Assembly (NCBI GenBank): GCA_019633425.1
Contig: WSUB01000061.1
Coordinates: 1-64,000, forward strand
Length of the DNA: 64,000 nt
From: Tulasnella sp. 424
Taxonomy: Eukaryota > Basidiomycota > Agaricomycetes > Cantharellales > Tulasnellaceae
Direction of reading: 5' to 3'
The notes beneath the pieces are model-generated. The model was not told the DNA's origin and did not search any database. It worked only from the letters and a program-made list of their open reading frames with translations. Shown in pieces: positions 21,301 to 30,736 of the stretch. The translations under genes were made by a program, and so were the position numbers. Position 1 is the stretch's first letter, and each line of letters opens with the position of its first letter.

Positions 21301-24106
21301 AGCTTTACCGAGGCTGTCGTCGATGTCAGGACGGATGCGCAGGGCCTCGGAGTAGAGCTTGATGGCCTCGCCGTACTCCTCTTGACGCCGATGCACTTGA
21401 GCGAGACTTGACAGAGCGGAGGCTTTACCGAGACTGTCGCTAAACTCCGGACGGATTTTCAGGGCCTCGGAGTAGAGCTTGATGGCCTCGCTGTACTGCT
21501 TTTGCAGCTGGTGCACTTGAGCGAGACTTGACAGAGCAGAGGCTTGGCCGGTTCTGTCGCCCATGTCGGTATGGATTTGGAGGGCTTCGGAGTAGAGCCT
21601 GATCGCCTCGCTGTACTCGCTTTGGTTCTGATGTACTTGAGCGAGACTTGACAGAGCGGAGGCTTTGCCGAGACTGTCGCTAAAGTCCGGACGGATTTGC
21701 AGGGCCTCAGAGTAGAGCTTGATGGACTCGCTGTACTCCTTTCGATGCTGATGCACTCGAGCGAGACTTGACAAAGCAGAGGCTTGGCGGGTTCTGTCGC
21801 CCATGTCGGTATGGATTTGGAGGGCTTCGGAGTATAGCATGATCGCCTCGCTGTACTCGCTTTGGATCCGATGTACTTGAGCGAGACTTGACAGAGCGGA
21901 GGCTTTGCCGAGATTGTCGTCGATTCTGAGACGGATCTGGTTGGCCTCGGAGTCGCGCTCGATGGCCTTGCTGTACTCCTTTCGAAGCCGATGCTCTTGA
22001 GCCAGACCTGACAGGGCAGAGGCTCTGGCGAGATTGTCGGCGACGTTGGGGCGGATTTGGACAGCCTCGGAGTAGAGCTTGATGGCCTTGCTGTACTCCT
22101 TTCGGAGCCCATGCACTTGGGCGAAACTTGACAGAGCAGAGGCTTTGCCGAGATTGTCGTCGACGTCGGGACGGATTTGGAGGGCCTCAGAGTACAGCCT
22201 GATGGCCTCGCTGTATTCCTTGCGAAGGTTAGGCACTTGAGCGAGACTTGACAGAGCAGAGGCTTGGCCTACTCTGTCACCTATCGTCGTATAGATTTGA
22301 CGAGCCTCGGTGAAGCAAGCAAACGCCATCACAGAGTCACCGGATATCTGCGCTGCCTTCCCACTATCCATCAGAGCCTCCGCAGGGGGTGTGCGGGAGG
22401 GCGTTGAATCTGCCCTGTATGTTGTGTTTGGAAGGACCATCGGCTATATCATAATGGGTCAATTGCGTTTCACGAACTATAAACTAGCATCACTCACCAT
22501 ATGCTTGATAGTATATAGACAGTTTTTAGCCGTTGGTCTTCCGCTAGGATTGACGTTCCAGCACTCTGTCATAAGGGAGCACAGGTTCTCAAACAATGAC
22601 ACGCGATCATGCTCATTCATGGATGGAAGATCTCCTTCGATAACGCGCTCAACGACATTGAAATCATCCGGGACATCTTGAAACGGAATGGAATTGGTCA
22701 GAACCTTTTTCGGGGCAAATTTGTAAGCCTCAGATACCCGTCAAACTCGAATCTCGAGGTTTACCTCATAAACTATCCATCCCAATGCCCATATATCACT
22801 CCAGAGGCTTATTTGGTCGTCATTTAGCAGCTCTGGAGCAGCCCAGCGAAGAGTGAGTACATTCCCCGTAAGGGTTATGGTTCTGCTGAGAGTGGAGAAC
22901 TTTGCTTGGACCAGCTGATGTTGGCTTTCGACCAGCCCCGGCTTTCTGTTGAGATCATGTTCCGTGAGGCGACGAGCAGAGCCAAAATCGGTAATCACCG
23001 CGCGGCGATACCAGTTTACTAATACATTGAACTGCATGTTTTAGGACTAAGCGTCTCAAGCGTATTATCGTCACATATCTGCAGCTTACCGATTTGAGGT
23101 CCCCGTGACATATGGGTGGTGTTTGGCTATGGAGGTAGTTCAATCCTCTCACTACACCGTTGACCTAGAGTATAAATTGTCAGAGTCGGTTCGCCAAGCA
23201 ATCTTTTGGTCTTACCAACGAGATCCGCTCTGGAATGTCCCAATCTCGCGAAGCAACAAAGTCCTTTAAATTGCCATTGTCTTCCCAGGGAAACACCAGC
23301 CAGATTATATCCTTTGATAGGTCTTCGACGAACCCTTCGAATTCAACGATGTTTGGATGAGAAAGTTCGACTAAGAATTCTGTTTCCCGGAGTGCCAACT
23401 GCAAGAGCTTATTAGCCCCTGATGAAACGTTGATGGAAATAAACGGAGCATGCTTACTCCCAGTACTCGCTCTACGTCTTTATTGTCTCCTATCCTCGAT
23501 TTCTTTACTGCTACGAACTTTTAAGTCGGGGTTCGAAATCCACTCAACGGTTATTCTAAAGGAGCAGAGAAATCGATCACGGCTGACCTCTCCACGCCAA
23601 TGGTCGTCACTATCAGACCCCTGCACCTCGTCATCATCTTTTTCTTCATCGCCACGCTTCCCTTCGGCGTCGCGCCGGTCGTCCGTAGTCCCTCGAATAT
23701 GGTCATCGGATTCGGAGGATTGACGGCATAACTGCAGAACCTCCTTGGGTTTCCACCAACGTCTTCCCTCGTCATCCTCCTCTTCATCCGCGTCTTCGTC
23801 CTTGCCGTCGTCGTCGTCGTCGTCGTCGTCGGCAAGCAGAAAGGCTTTTGATACCGTCGCATGCCCTCCTCGGAATTCGCGGGCGTCTTCCGGAGATTTG
23901 ATCGAGGAAGGATGAATTCGCCATTTCTCGAGCCTCTCCATTCTCGCCCTCTATGATCGATTTATTTCGGTGAATCGTTAGAATTAAACTTCGAAAATTC
24001 AGACGAGACGCACCAACTTCGCGCTCGGCTTGAATCCACTGCGAGAACCACTCGGGTCGGGTCCGACCGAACGAGGAATGTCGGCAGAGTCCCTTTCGTT
24101 TTCCAT
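18334..24106 (-). CDS. Kinase-TPR fusion protein, copy B (about 32 TPR units, assembly gap inside)
   Basis: Exons (minus): 24106-24014 (tentative first), 23950-23588, 23517-23458, 23407-23216, 23164-23090, 23031-22765, 22728-22498, 22443-18334; about 1796 aa plus missing sequence. Kinase: FRGGHATVSKAF (Gly-loop), FVAVKKSRIG (ATP Lys), NIVEFEGFVEDLSKDIIWLV, HGDLKSFNVLVN, ITDFGSARRL, LRWAAPELLND; all catalytic residues are present. An acidic insert (eight Asp from a GAC repeat, then DEDADEEEDDEG) separates the Gly-loop from the VAVKK strand and is absent from A and C. The last exon is an almost pure array of 40-residue TPRs of two flavours, one ending TDMGDRTGQ and one RPNIDDNLGR. The 40-residue unit recalls the LGN/Pins and kinesin-light-chain type rather than 34-residue TPRs. 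It is predicted to be a cytoplasmic signalling kinase with a ligand- or partner-binding solenoid, and it is transcribed divergently from LCB2. Confidence 0.85.
18360..22290 (-). repeat. 120-bp tandem repeat array encoding TPRs
   Basis: Units of 120 bp (40 codons) follow one another without spacers; the motif gagcttgatggcctcgctgt recurs every 120 bases from 18418 to 20338, and again in a new phase after the gap. Many units are nearly identical at DNA level, including third positions, which points to recent unit duplication or gene conversion. A higher-order period of three units (360 bp) is visible around 18960-19680. Confidence 0.95.
20409..20507. other. Assembly gap (99 N) inside the TPR array
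   Basis: A run of 99 N. The flanking 70 or so bases on the two sides are near-identical TPR units, and the 120-bp phase jumps by 57 across the gap, so the N count is not the true length. Confidence 0.99.
23807..23830 (-). repeat. (GTC)8 microsatellite coding for eight aspartates
   Basis: Eight perfect trinucleotide repeats in the first kinase exon of copy B. On the coding strand they read GAC x8, within the acidic insert between the Gly-loop and the VAVKK strand. Confidence 0.9.
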
Positions 24107-25687
24107 TGAGTACGTAGCGGAGAAGGAATGGGTGATACTACTGGCCGATGGTAAGCTATGAGTGCCCAGATCCTGGAGGTATAGGGGGAAGCAAGCGGAA
24201 AGGTTTGACGCAGGAAGAGGAGGTGAATCGGTGAGTCTGAGAAGATGCCCTGAGTGCACAGCGTCGATTCGCAATTTGCCTCGAGGCAAAGGACAGCAAG
24301 GGGTTGGTTATCCGGCACGCGTTTCAGACTTCACTTTGGGATTTTCCTTGCAGGTCTAGGCAACGAAGCTGAGGTCTTTTCGCAATAAACATCGCAAACA
24401 ATCCAGTTACGGTACAATAAAGCGATTCACCGCATCCTGCTACAAATGCTGGATTCGGCGGCGAGGAGGGGAGAGCTTGAGGAACGACTGAGACGAACGT
24501 TGTGTTGGAGGCTTGTCATCATAGCGGTTGAGTGGTGCCTTGGTTTGCACAAGTGATTTCACCCTCGGGAATCGCATCGCCCCAGCCCCACCTGCCTAAT
24601 TAGGTAGGGGAACAACTTTCGAGGGTGAAATCACTTGTGCAAACAACTGTAATCGGGTTTGTCACGCATCACACAGTGGCAGTCAGGACCCGTTTACCAG
24701 GCTTTTGAAAGCAACTGCGAGTTTGGGCGCACCTCAAGTTTTCATGTTGGGCCTACAGGATTACTGCAGCCTTCCCCGGGGGAGGGAATTTGCCGCGCTG
24801 CAGTGCTCCTTATCCCTTGTCATTACTCGATCCGGGGGTAGGGGAAAATTGCGAAGAATTTGCTTCTGGAGCTTTATTGGATACAGCGTAGCTAGGAGGT
24901 TTGCAGCAGACAGCGTTGATTGAGACGTTGATTCGTGGCGGGGCGCAGAAATAGGGTTGTGCGGCGTTACGCCGTATGCCTTACAGGAAAATAAATAGAG
25001 AGCTCCGTGGCACAGGTTGTGTGCGTAGTTAGCACCTCTCGCATCTCTCCATGCTCGTACCACCATGTCAATGAATGCCTCGTCGTTCCGGGGTTGGCCC
25101 GGGGGTCCTTTTTCGCCATGTTATCCGGTGGCCAATTAGCTTTAACATACGGAAATCGGAATCACGCGGCCCTCCATTTCAAACAGAAAGGGCAAATAAG
25201 GGTAAGTCGCTTTAAAAGATCTCCCTAAATGTCGGAACCCATCAATCCGTCAAGGCTTATAATCTAGCCCTATGAAGCAAGGATACGACCCGATTACCCC
25301 GGCGCGCTAGACGTTTAGATGCTCAATCCATCTCTCGACGCACGCTTCGCGCAGCAAGCTAAAATGGGTATTAATGCTGGTTTTATGCACATGCCGTCGT
25401 GAAAGTGCGCGCAATGCTCGTGCACCATCCTCTTATCCGCACCGACCTCATCTAATAATAAATATTTAATCCAAGCCATCATATCTCACGCACGATTGGA
25501 CGCGGGTATGAGCTTCCCGCCGGCCGTTCCGACAAGTCTGACAAAGCCGCGGCGTCATGGTGTGTGGTCGGGTTTGTGGGTGGGGCTGACCTAAGGCCGC
25601 CGTGAGACGAAGAGTTGGGCCATTTTCAAGCCGACTGCTTCTTCACCAAACTCCCCAACTCCCTTCTCGCCCTTCTTTTCGAAAGGA
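24107..25687. promoter_or_regulatory. Shared upstream region of kinase-TPR B (minus) and LCB2 (plus)
   Basis: About 1.6 kb between two divergent starts. Most of it is duplicated in unit A (6411-7456) and partly in unit C (9110-9727, inverted). It contains the inverted-repeat insertion at 24543-24644. No clear TATA motif is tied to either start. It is a candidate bidirectional promoter by position only. Confidence 0.45.
24543..24644. mobile_element. MITE-like element, 102 bp with perfect 25-bp terminal inverted repeats
   Basis: Positions 24543-24567 (gtttgcacaagtgatttcac...) are the exact reverse complement of 24620-24644. The internal 52 bp are not repeated elsewhere in the window. In the homologous spacer of unit A the sequence runs straight through (ggtgcc/taatcgggtttg at about 6850-6862), so unit A is an empty site and this is an insertion in unit B or a precise loss from A. 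No clear target-site duplication is seen. It is too small to code for a transposase. Confidence 0.75.
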
Positions 25688-28101
25688 ATGCCCTCCCCCA
25701 TGGCTTTACGATCCCCCTCACCATCCTCCCCGTCCTCCCTGTCCATGTTCTCCAAGAAAAAGAAGAGTCCAGCTCTCGCTACGGACGCCTCAACGTACCT
25801 CGCTGCCGTCGCTGATCGAGACCGACGAGCGCAGTCCCACCATCACGGCCAATCCGCACCGTCCATCTCCTCCGCCTCGACTCCAGCGTTGTCGTTTTCG
25901 TCTTCCGTCACCGCCGACTCGGACAAGACGCGCACCGCGGCGCAGGAAGCGCACGACGACTACTTCTTGGGACCGGACTATGAAGAAGACGACGAATCGG
26001 GCTTGACGCGCCCCGCCAACCCGCCTACGTCCGAGCAGGTTTTCAACACCCGCCATGTCGAGTTTGGGCACTGCGCGAACCCGGAGTATCGATACGTGTC
26101 GATGCACCAGCCGGGTAAAGAGGTCGAAGGGTACGAGGAGCAGGAGCCGCCGTACTACGTCCTCTTCTCGACGTATCTCAGCTACCTCATCCTCATCATC
26201 ATCGGCCATATGAGGGACTTTTTCGGGAAGAGACTTGTACCGCACAAGTACGGTCATTTGATGCCTTCGAATGTGCGTTCACGAACCGTTTCTTTCTGTT
26301 TTTTTTTCCTGTTTCGCTGGCCATCATTTCGATTGGGGCTGATGGCTGGCCCGGCGGCCGCTGTTTGTGCACCGGTTGGGACGTCCTGAACTCTCCATCC
26401 TTCCCTTCTGCTATCGTTTGGGAGCCTACCGCCGGTGCGATCTGCTTGACGCCTGGTGGTCTGATTTCTGATTTCCGCGGACGCTGCACCCCGGGTGGCT
26501 TCCATTTTCGTACTTGCGGCATGTTGCTGACCTCATCGCCTCCTTTACGATTCCTTCACATTAGGGCTACGCCGCGCTCACCTCGGACTTTGACTCGTTC
26601 TACACCCGGCGTCTCAAACACCGTCTCGAGGACATCTTCTCCCGGCCCGTCACAGGCGTTCCCGGCCGCACCATCGTCACGCTCGACCGGACTTCCAAGG
26701 ACCACAACGATACGTTCGTACCTACCGGCAACCGCACCCGCGCGCTCAACGTCTCGTCGTACAACTACCTCGGCTTCGCGCAGGCGAGGGGCGGGTGTGC
26801 GGATGCTGTCGAGCAAGGAATCCGGCGGTACGGTTTGTCGGCTTGCCAGTCGAGGTTGGAAGGCGGGACGACCGACTTGCACCTCCAGGCGGAGCAGCTC
26901 GTCGCGCGGTTCATCGGCATGGAGGATGCGTTGATCACGTCCATGGGATACGCTACCAACTCGACCACGATCCCGGCTTTGGTTGGAAAGGGTTGCCTGG
27001 TCATTTCGGATGAACTCAACCATGCGTCGATCCGAGTTGGTGTGAGGATGAGCGGGGCTTCGGTCAGGACGTTCAAGCATAACGACATGCGGGATTTGGA
27101 ACACCTTTTGAGGGAGGTCATTAGCCAGGGTCAAGTACGGACGCACCGCCCTTGGAAGAAGATTTTGATCATCGTCGAGGGACTGTACAGTATGGAAGGT
27201 ACACTGGTCAACTTGCCTGCCTTGGTTGAGCTCAAGCGAAAGTACAAGGTATGCAGACCAGTGTCAGCTTTTTTAAAAGTGCAGTCGTTAACCCCTCCCC
27301 CTCGTATTGTAGTTCTATCTATACGTCGACGAGGCTCACTCCATCGGTGCTATGGGTCCAAACGGCCGTGGTGTCATCGACTACTTCAACGTTGACCCTC
27401 GTGACGTCGATATCCTGATGGGCACCTTTACCAAGTCGTTTGGCGCATCTGGCGGTTACATTGCGGGTTCCAAGGCTCTCATCTCCCGTCTTCGCACCCG
27501 AACGCACGCTGGTCCTTACGCCGAATCCATGTCACCCGCCGTCCTTACCCAAATCATCGCCAGCATGTCGAGCATCATGGGTGTCAGCGAGGACGTTTCG
27601 CAGACGGTCAGCTTCCCTTCGTTCGCCCCCGCGTCGGCTGTCCCGCAGTGGATCTTGGAGCAATTGCCTCCGGCTTTGCGAGATGGATCCGAGGGCAAGG
27701 AGAGGTTGCAGCGATTGGCGTTCAATGCGCGGTACTTGTCCCGCGCGTTGTATCGTCTTGGATTCATCACTTTTGGTCATGCCGATTCTGCCATCATCCC
27801 CCTTCTTCTCTTCAACCCCGGCAAGATGGGTGTGTTCTCTCGATTGATGTTGGAGAGGAAGACCCCCATCGTCGTTGTCGTCGTCGGATACCCTGCCACT
27901 CCCCTCGTCACCTCTCGCGTTCGGTTCTGCCTTTCCGCTGCGCATACCAAGGAAGATGTGGATACCCTGCTCCGTGCCATCGACGAGGTCGGCACTGCGC
28001 TGGACCTGAAGCACGGCAAGATCAAGAACCGCTGGACGATTGATGAAGTTTGCGCGAGGGCGGTTGAGCTTGTGAACCTGGAGGAGGATCACGACGCGTA
28101 G
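25688..28101 (+). CDS. LCB2: Serine palmitoyltransferase subunit 2 (LCB2)
   Basis: Exons 25688-26272, 26565-27248, 27313-28101; 685 aa. It catalyses the first step of sphingolipid synthesis, the PLP-dependent condensation of serine with palmitoyl-CoA to 3-ketodihydrosphingosine, as a heterodimer with LCB1 in the ER membrane. A Ser/Lys-rich N-terminus is followed by a membrane segment ([19 protein letters not shown]), then the alpha-oxoamine synthase fold: [47 protein letters not shown], and the PLP-lysine motif [13 protein letters not shown]. The length suits fungal LCB2. It is transcribed divergently from kinase-TPR B. Its first exon and upstream region have been copied twice to the left as dead fragments, but this copy has no stops and retains all domains, so it is the functional gene. 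Confidence 0.95.
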
Positions 28102-28568
28102 ACACACATATACCAACGAATGATAGATATCTTAACGAATGAGAAGTAGTGGATGAAAGAGATTTTTACGAAACGATCTAGCTAAACATTATTATTTATT
28201 CACTTTTTCATACTGTACATGGGTTTGATGCTAGGTTACGGATCTTGATGGCATTAATTCACAGTTCGTTTCATTCGAATGCGTGCGCACGTGTAACCCT
28301 GAATCGGTCATTGGTTCCGGTCATCGGACTCACGTGTCCGAAATGCTTCGCAGGTGAGGTGATTTTTCCTCTGTCCTCCATCCAACTCCCCTCTTTTGGA
28401 TTTTGTGCAGCACAAGGTCCACCTTGATATCGCTTCGTACGACGTGCTCCGACATCTTGTAGCTCGTGGTGATAAGTAATCCGCATCTCGCCGGCTGTTG
28501 AACCGTCTCACTCCGACTCCGAAAGACTCGCCTCGTCACAAGATACATAAACAACACGCTGTCTATCG
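28102..28568. other. Intergenic between LCB2 and ALT
   Basis: 467 bases holding the LCB2 3' end and the upstream region of the aminotransferase. No gene is supported. Confidence 0.5.
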
Positions 28569-30243
28569 ATGATCTCTCGCAGCAGACCACTCCCATCAAG
28601 GCTCCTCAGACTCACTCCTCCTCCTCTACTACCATCTGCTACTCGCCACCGCACTTTTACCTCGTCCTTGAAAATGCCAGACCTCAACACTCAAAACGTC
28701 AACGCCGCCTTCCTCAAGGTCGAGTATGCCGTAAGAGGCGAACTGGCCATCAAGGCGGAAAAGTACCGCGAGATGCTCAAGACCGACGAGGGCAGGAAGG
28801 AGTTGCCCTTTGACCGCGTCGTCAGCTCCAACATCGGAAACCCTCAGCAAAAGGGTTTGGACCAGAAGCCGTTGACGTTTGGCAGGCAGGTACGTACCAA
28901 GGTCGGAGTCGTGTTACGGAGATCGCAAATTGACTTTTTGGATTGCGCGTTGTGCAGGTCGCTGCACTGCTCGAGTACCCTCCTCTGATGGAGAGCGGCA
29001 AGGACCTCTTCCCCGCGGACGCTATCGCCCGCGCAAAGGAACTCTACGAGGAGATTGGGTCTATCGGCGCGTACTCTCACTCTCAAGGTGTTCCTTTCAT
29101 CCGAAAGCACGTCGCTGAATTCATCGAAAGTACGTCCCCACCCGCAATCCAACCCCGCAGTTTACTGATTTATGGCTGGAATGTTTAGAGCGTGACGGCT
29201 ACCCCGCAAACCCCAACCACATCTTCCTCACCGCCGGTGCCTCCTTCGGCGTCGACCTCCTCCTCGACCTCCTCATCTCCAGCAAAAACTCCGGCATCCT
29301 CATCCCCATCCCGCAGTACCCGCTCTACACCGCCTCCATCGCCCGCCACAGCGGCGTCCCCGTCTCCTACTACCTCGACGAATCCAAAGGGTGGTCCACC
29401 GACCCAGCGGAAGTCGAGCGCGCGATCCTCAAAGGTCAAGCAGACGGCGTCGAGCTCAAGGCCCTCGTCGTCATCAACCCCGGTAACCCCACCGGAGGCG
29501 TCATCGCCGAAGACATCGCCGAGGACCTCATCCGCTTGTGCGAGAAGTACGGCTTGGTGCTGTTGGCTGATGAAGTGTACCAGGACAACTTGCACGAGCG
29601 GGAGAAGCACGGTTTCACCTCGTTCAAGAAGCTCGTCCGCAAACTCGACTCCAACATCCCTCTCGTCTCGTTCCACTCCATCTCGAAGGGCGTTACGGGC
29701 GAATGCGGTCGTCGAGGTGGTTACTTCGAGTTGACCAACGTCTCGGAGGAGGTCGTGGCGCTCGTCTACAAGATGGTCTCTGTGGGACTATGCCCTCCAC
29801 TCGGCGGCCAAGTCGGCGTGGACTGCCTGGTCCGACCTCCAAAGGAAGGCGAACCGTCGTACCAGCTCTGGAAGGACGAGACCACCGCCATCCACAACGC
29901 CCTCGCCAAGCGATCCAAGATCATGACCGAGAGGCTCAACGCTCTCCCCGGAATGTCCTGCGCACCCGCCTTAGGAGCTCTGTACCTCTACCCCAAGATC
30001 GAGCTTCTCCCCAAACAGATCGAAGCAGCCAAGAAGATCGGGAAAGCTCCCGACATGCTGTACGCCTTGGAACTGTTGGACGAGACGGGCATTTGCGCTA
30101 TTCCTGGAAGTGGATTCGGCCAGAAGGAAGGAGAGGGACATTTCCGCCTTACGTGCCTTTGCGATGGTGTTGAGGAGTACGTGGACAAGTTGGAGACGTT
30201 CCACAGGAAATTCCACGCCAAGTACGGTCCTGCTGGACAGTAG
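28569..30243 (+). CDS. ALT1: Alanine aminotransferase (glutamate-pyruvate transaminase), mitochondrial form
   Basis: Exons 28569-28889, 28958-29129, 29189-30243; 515 aa. It interconverts alanine plus 2-oxoglutarate with pyruvate plus glutamate, using PLP. Class I/II aminotransferase signatures: SSNIGNPQQ, GAYSHSQGVPFIR, FLTAGASFGVDLLL, VINPGNPTGG, LADEVYQDN, the PLP-lysine motif SFHSISKGVTGECGRRGGY, and PGSGFGQ near the C-terminus. The first 34 residues are rich in Arg/Ser/Pro and lack acidic residues (MISRSRPLPSRLLRL), as expected of a mitochondrial presequence. A second Met (28674, MPDLNTQ) could start a cytosolic form. The fold is full length with no breaks. Confidence 0.95.
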
Positions 30244-30279
30244 GCGTTCGTTTGCCTTCCGGGTCCGTCGTTGCACATA

Positions 30280-30540
30280 GAGCTCTTTTTTTCGGGGTTT
30301 CGGAGTTTTTCCTTAGCTGTCCTTCCTTCCCCCACCATTTTATATATATACCGAATAAAAATATATCCAAGGTGTAACATAAAAAAGAGAATCCTGGGTG
30401 CCGTGTCGTTTGCTGCTTAGAGGGTGTAAGGGAAGTCTTCGGCGACGTTGCGAGGTCGTCAAAGTCAACGGTGATATCTTGTGAGGTCGCGATGGATATG
30501 GGCCGCTTGAAGGGGTGAAACCATAATGCCTGGAAGTATT
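30280..30540 (-). pseudogene. Partial tandem copy of the exonuclease gene 3' end
   Basis: This matches 30592-30850 at an offset of about 311 bases: aaaatatatccaaggtgta, the A run, gccgtgtc and gtgatatcttgtga all recur. On the minus strand it reads SQDITVDFDDLA, the counterpart of SQDITVDFDELAQR at the end of the neighbouring exonuclease, then leaves the frame. It is a leftover of a local tandem duplication and carries no catalytic part. Confidence 0.75.
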
Positions 30541-30736
30541 TCTCGTTTCGCAGCTTTCCTGGGGTCCGTTTTCACAAAAGCGTGCATAGAGCTTTCGTTT
30601 TTCTTCTCGGGGTCTCGAAGTTTTGTTTAGCCGTCCTCCCCTCCACCAGTTCAAATATATACAGAATAAAAATATATCCAAGGTGTAGCATAAAAAAAAG
30701 AGTCTTGGGGCCGTGTCATTTGGTGCTTAGAGAGTA

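Noticed and set aside
21459..22112. Long minus-strand open frame (217 codons) inside the kinase-TPR B array, and similar frames at 3145-3519, 3877-4245, 4276-4716, 19482-19787 and 20562-20888
   Set aside because: The 120-bp unit is a multiple of three, so a unit open in a second frame stays open across the array. These are frame shadows of the TPR coding frame, with Ser/Arg/Pro-rich nonsense sequence.
23480..23862. Acidic and basic low-complexity frames around 23551-23862 as separate small proteins
   Set aside because: They are the first kinase exon of copy B read in different frames through the GAC microsatellite.
27532..28116. 194-codon minus-strand frame over LCB2 exon 3
   Set aside because: Shadow of the LCB2 coding frame, which carries the PLP-lysine motif.
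29192..29734. 180-codon plus-strand frame over the aminotransferase (Ser/Thr/Pro-rich) and the 163-codon minus frame at 29185-29676
   Set aside because: Both overlap the well-supported ALT exon 3 and have the composition of out-of-frame GC-rich coding sequence.
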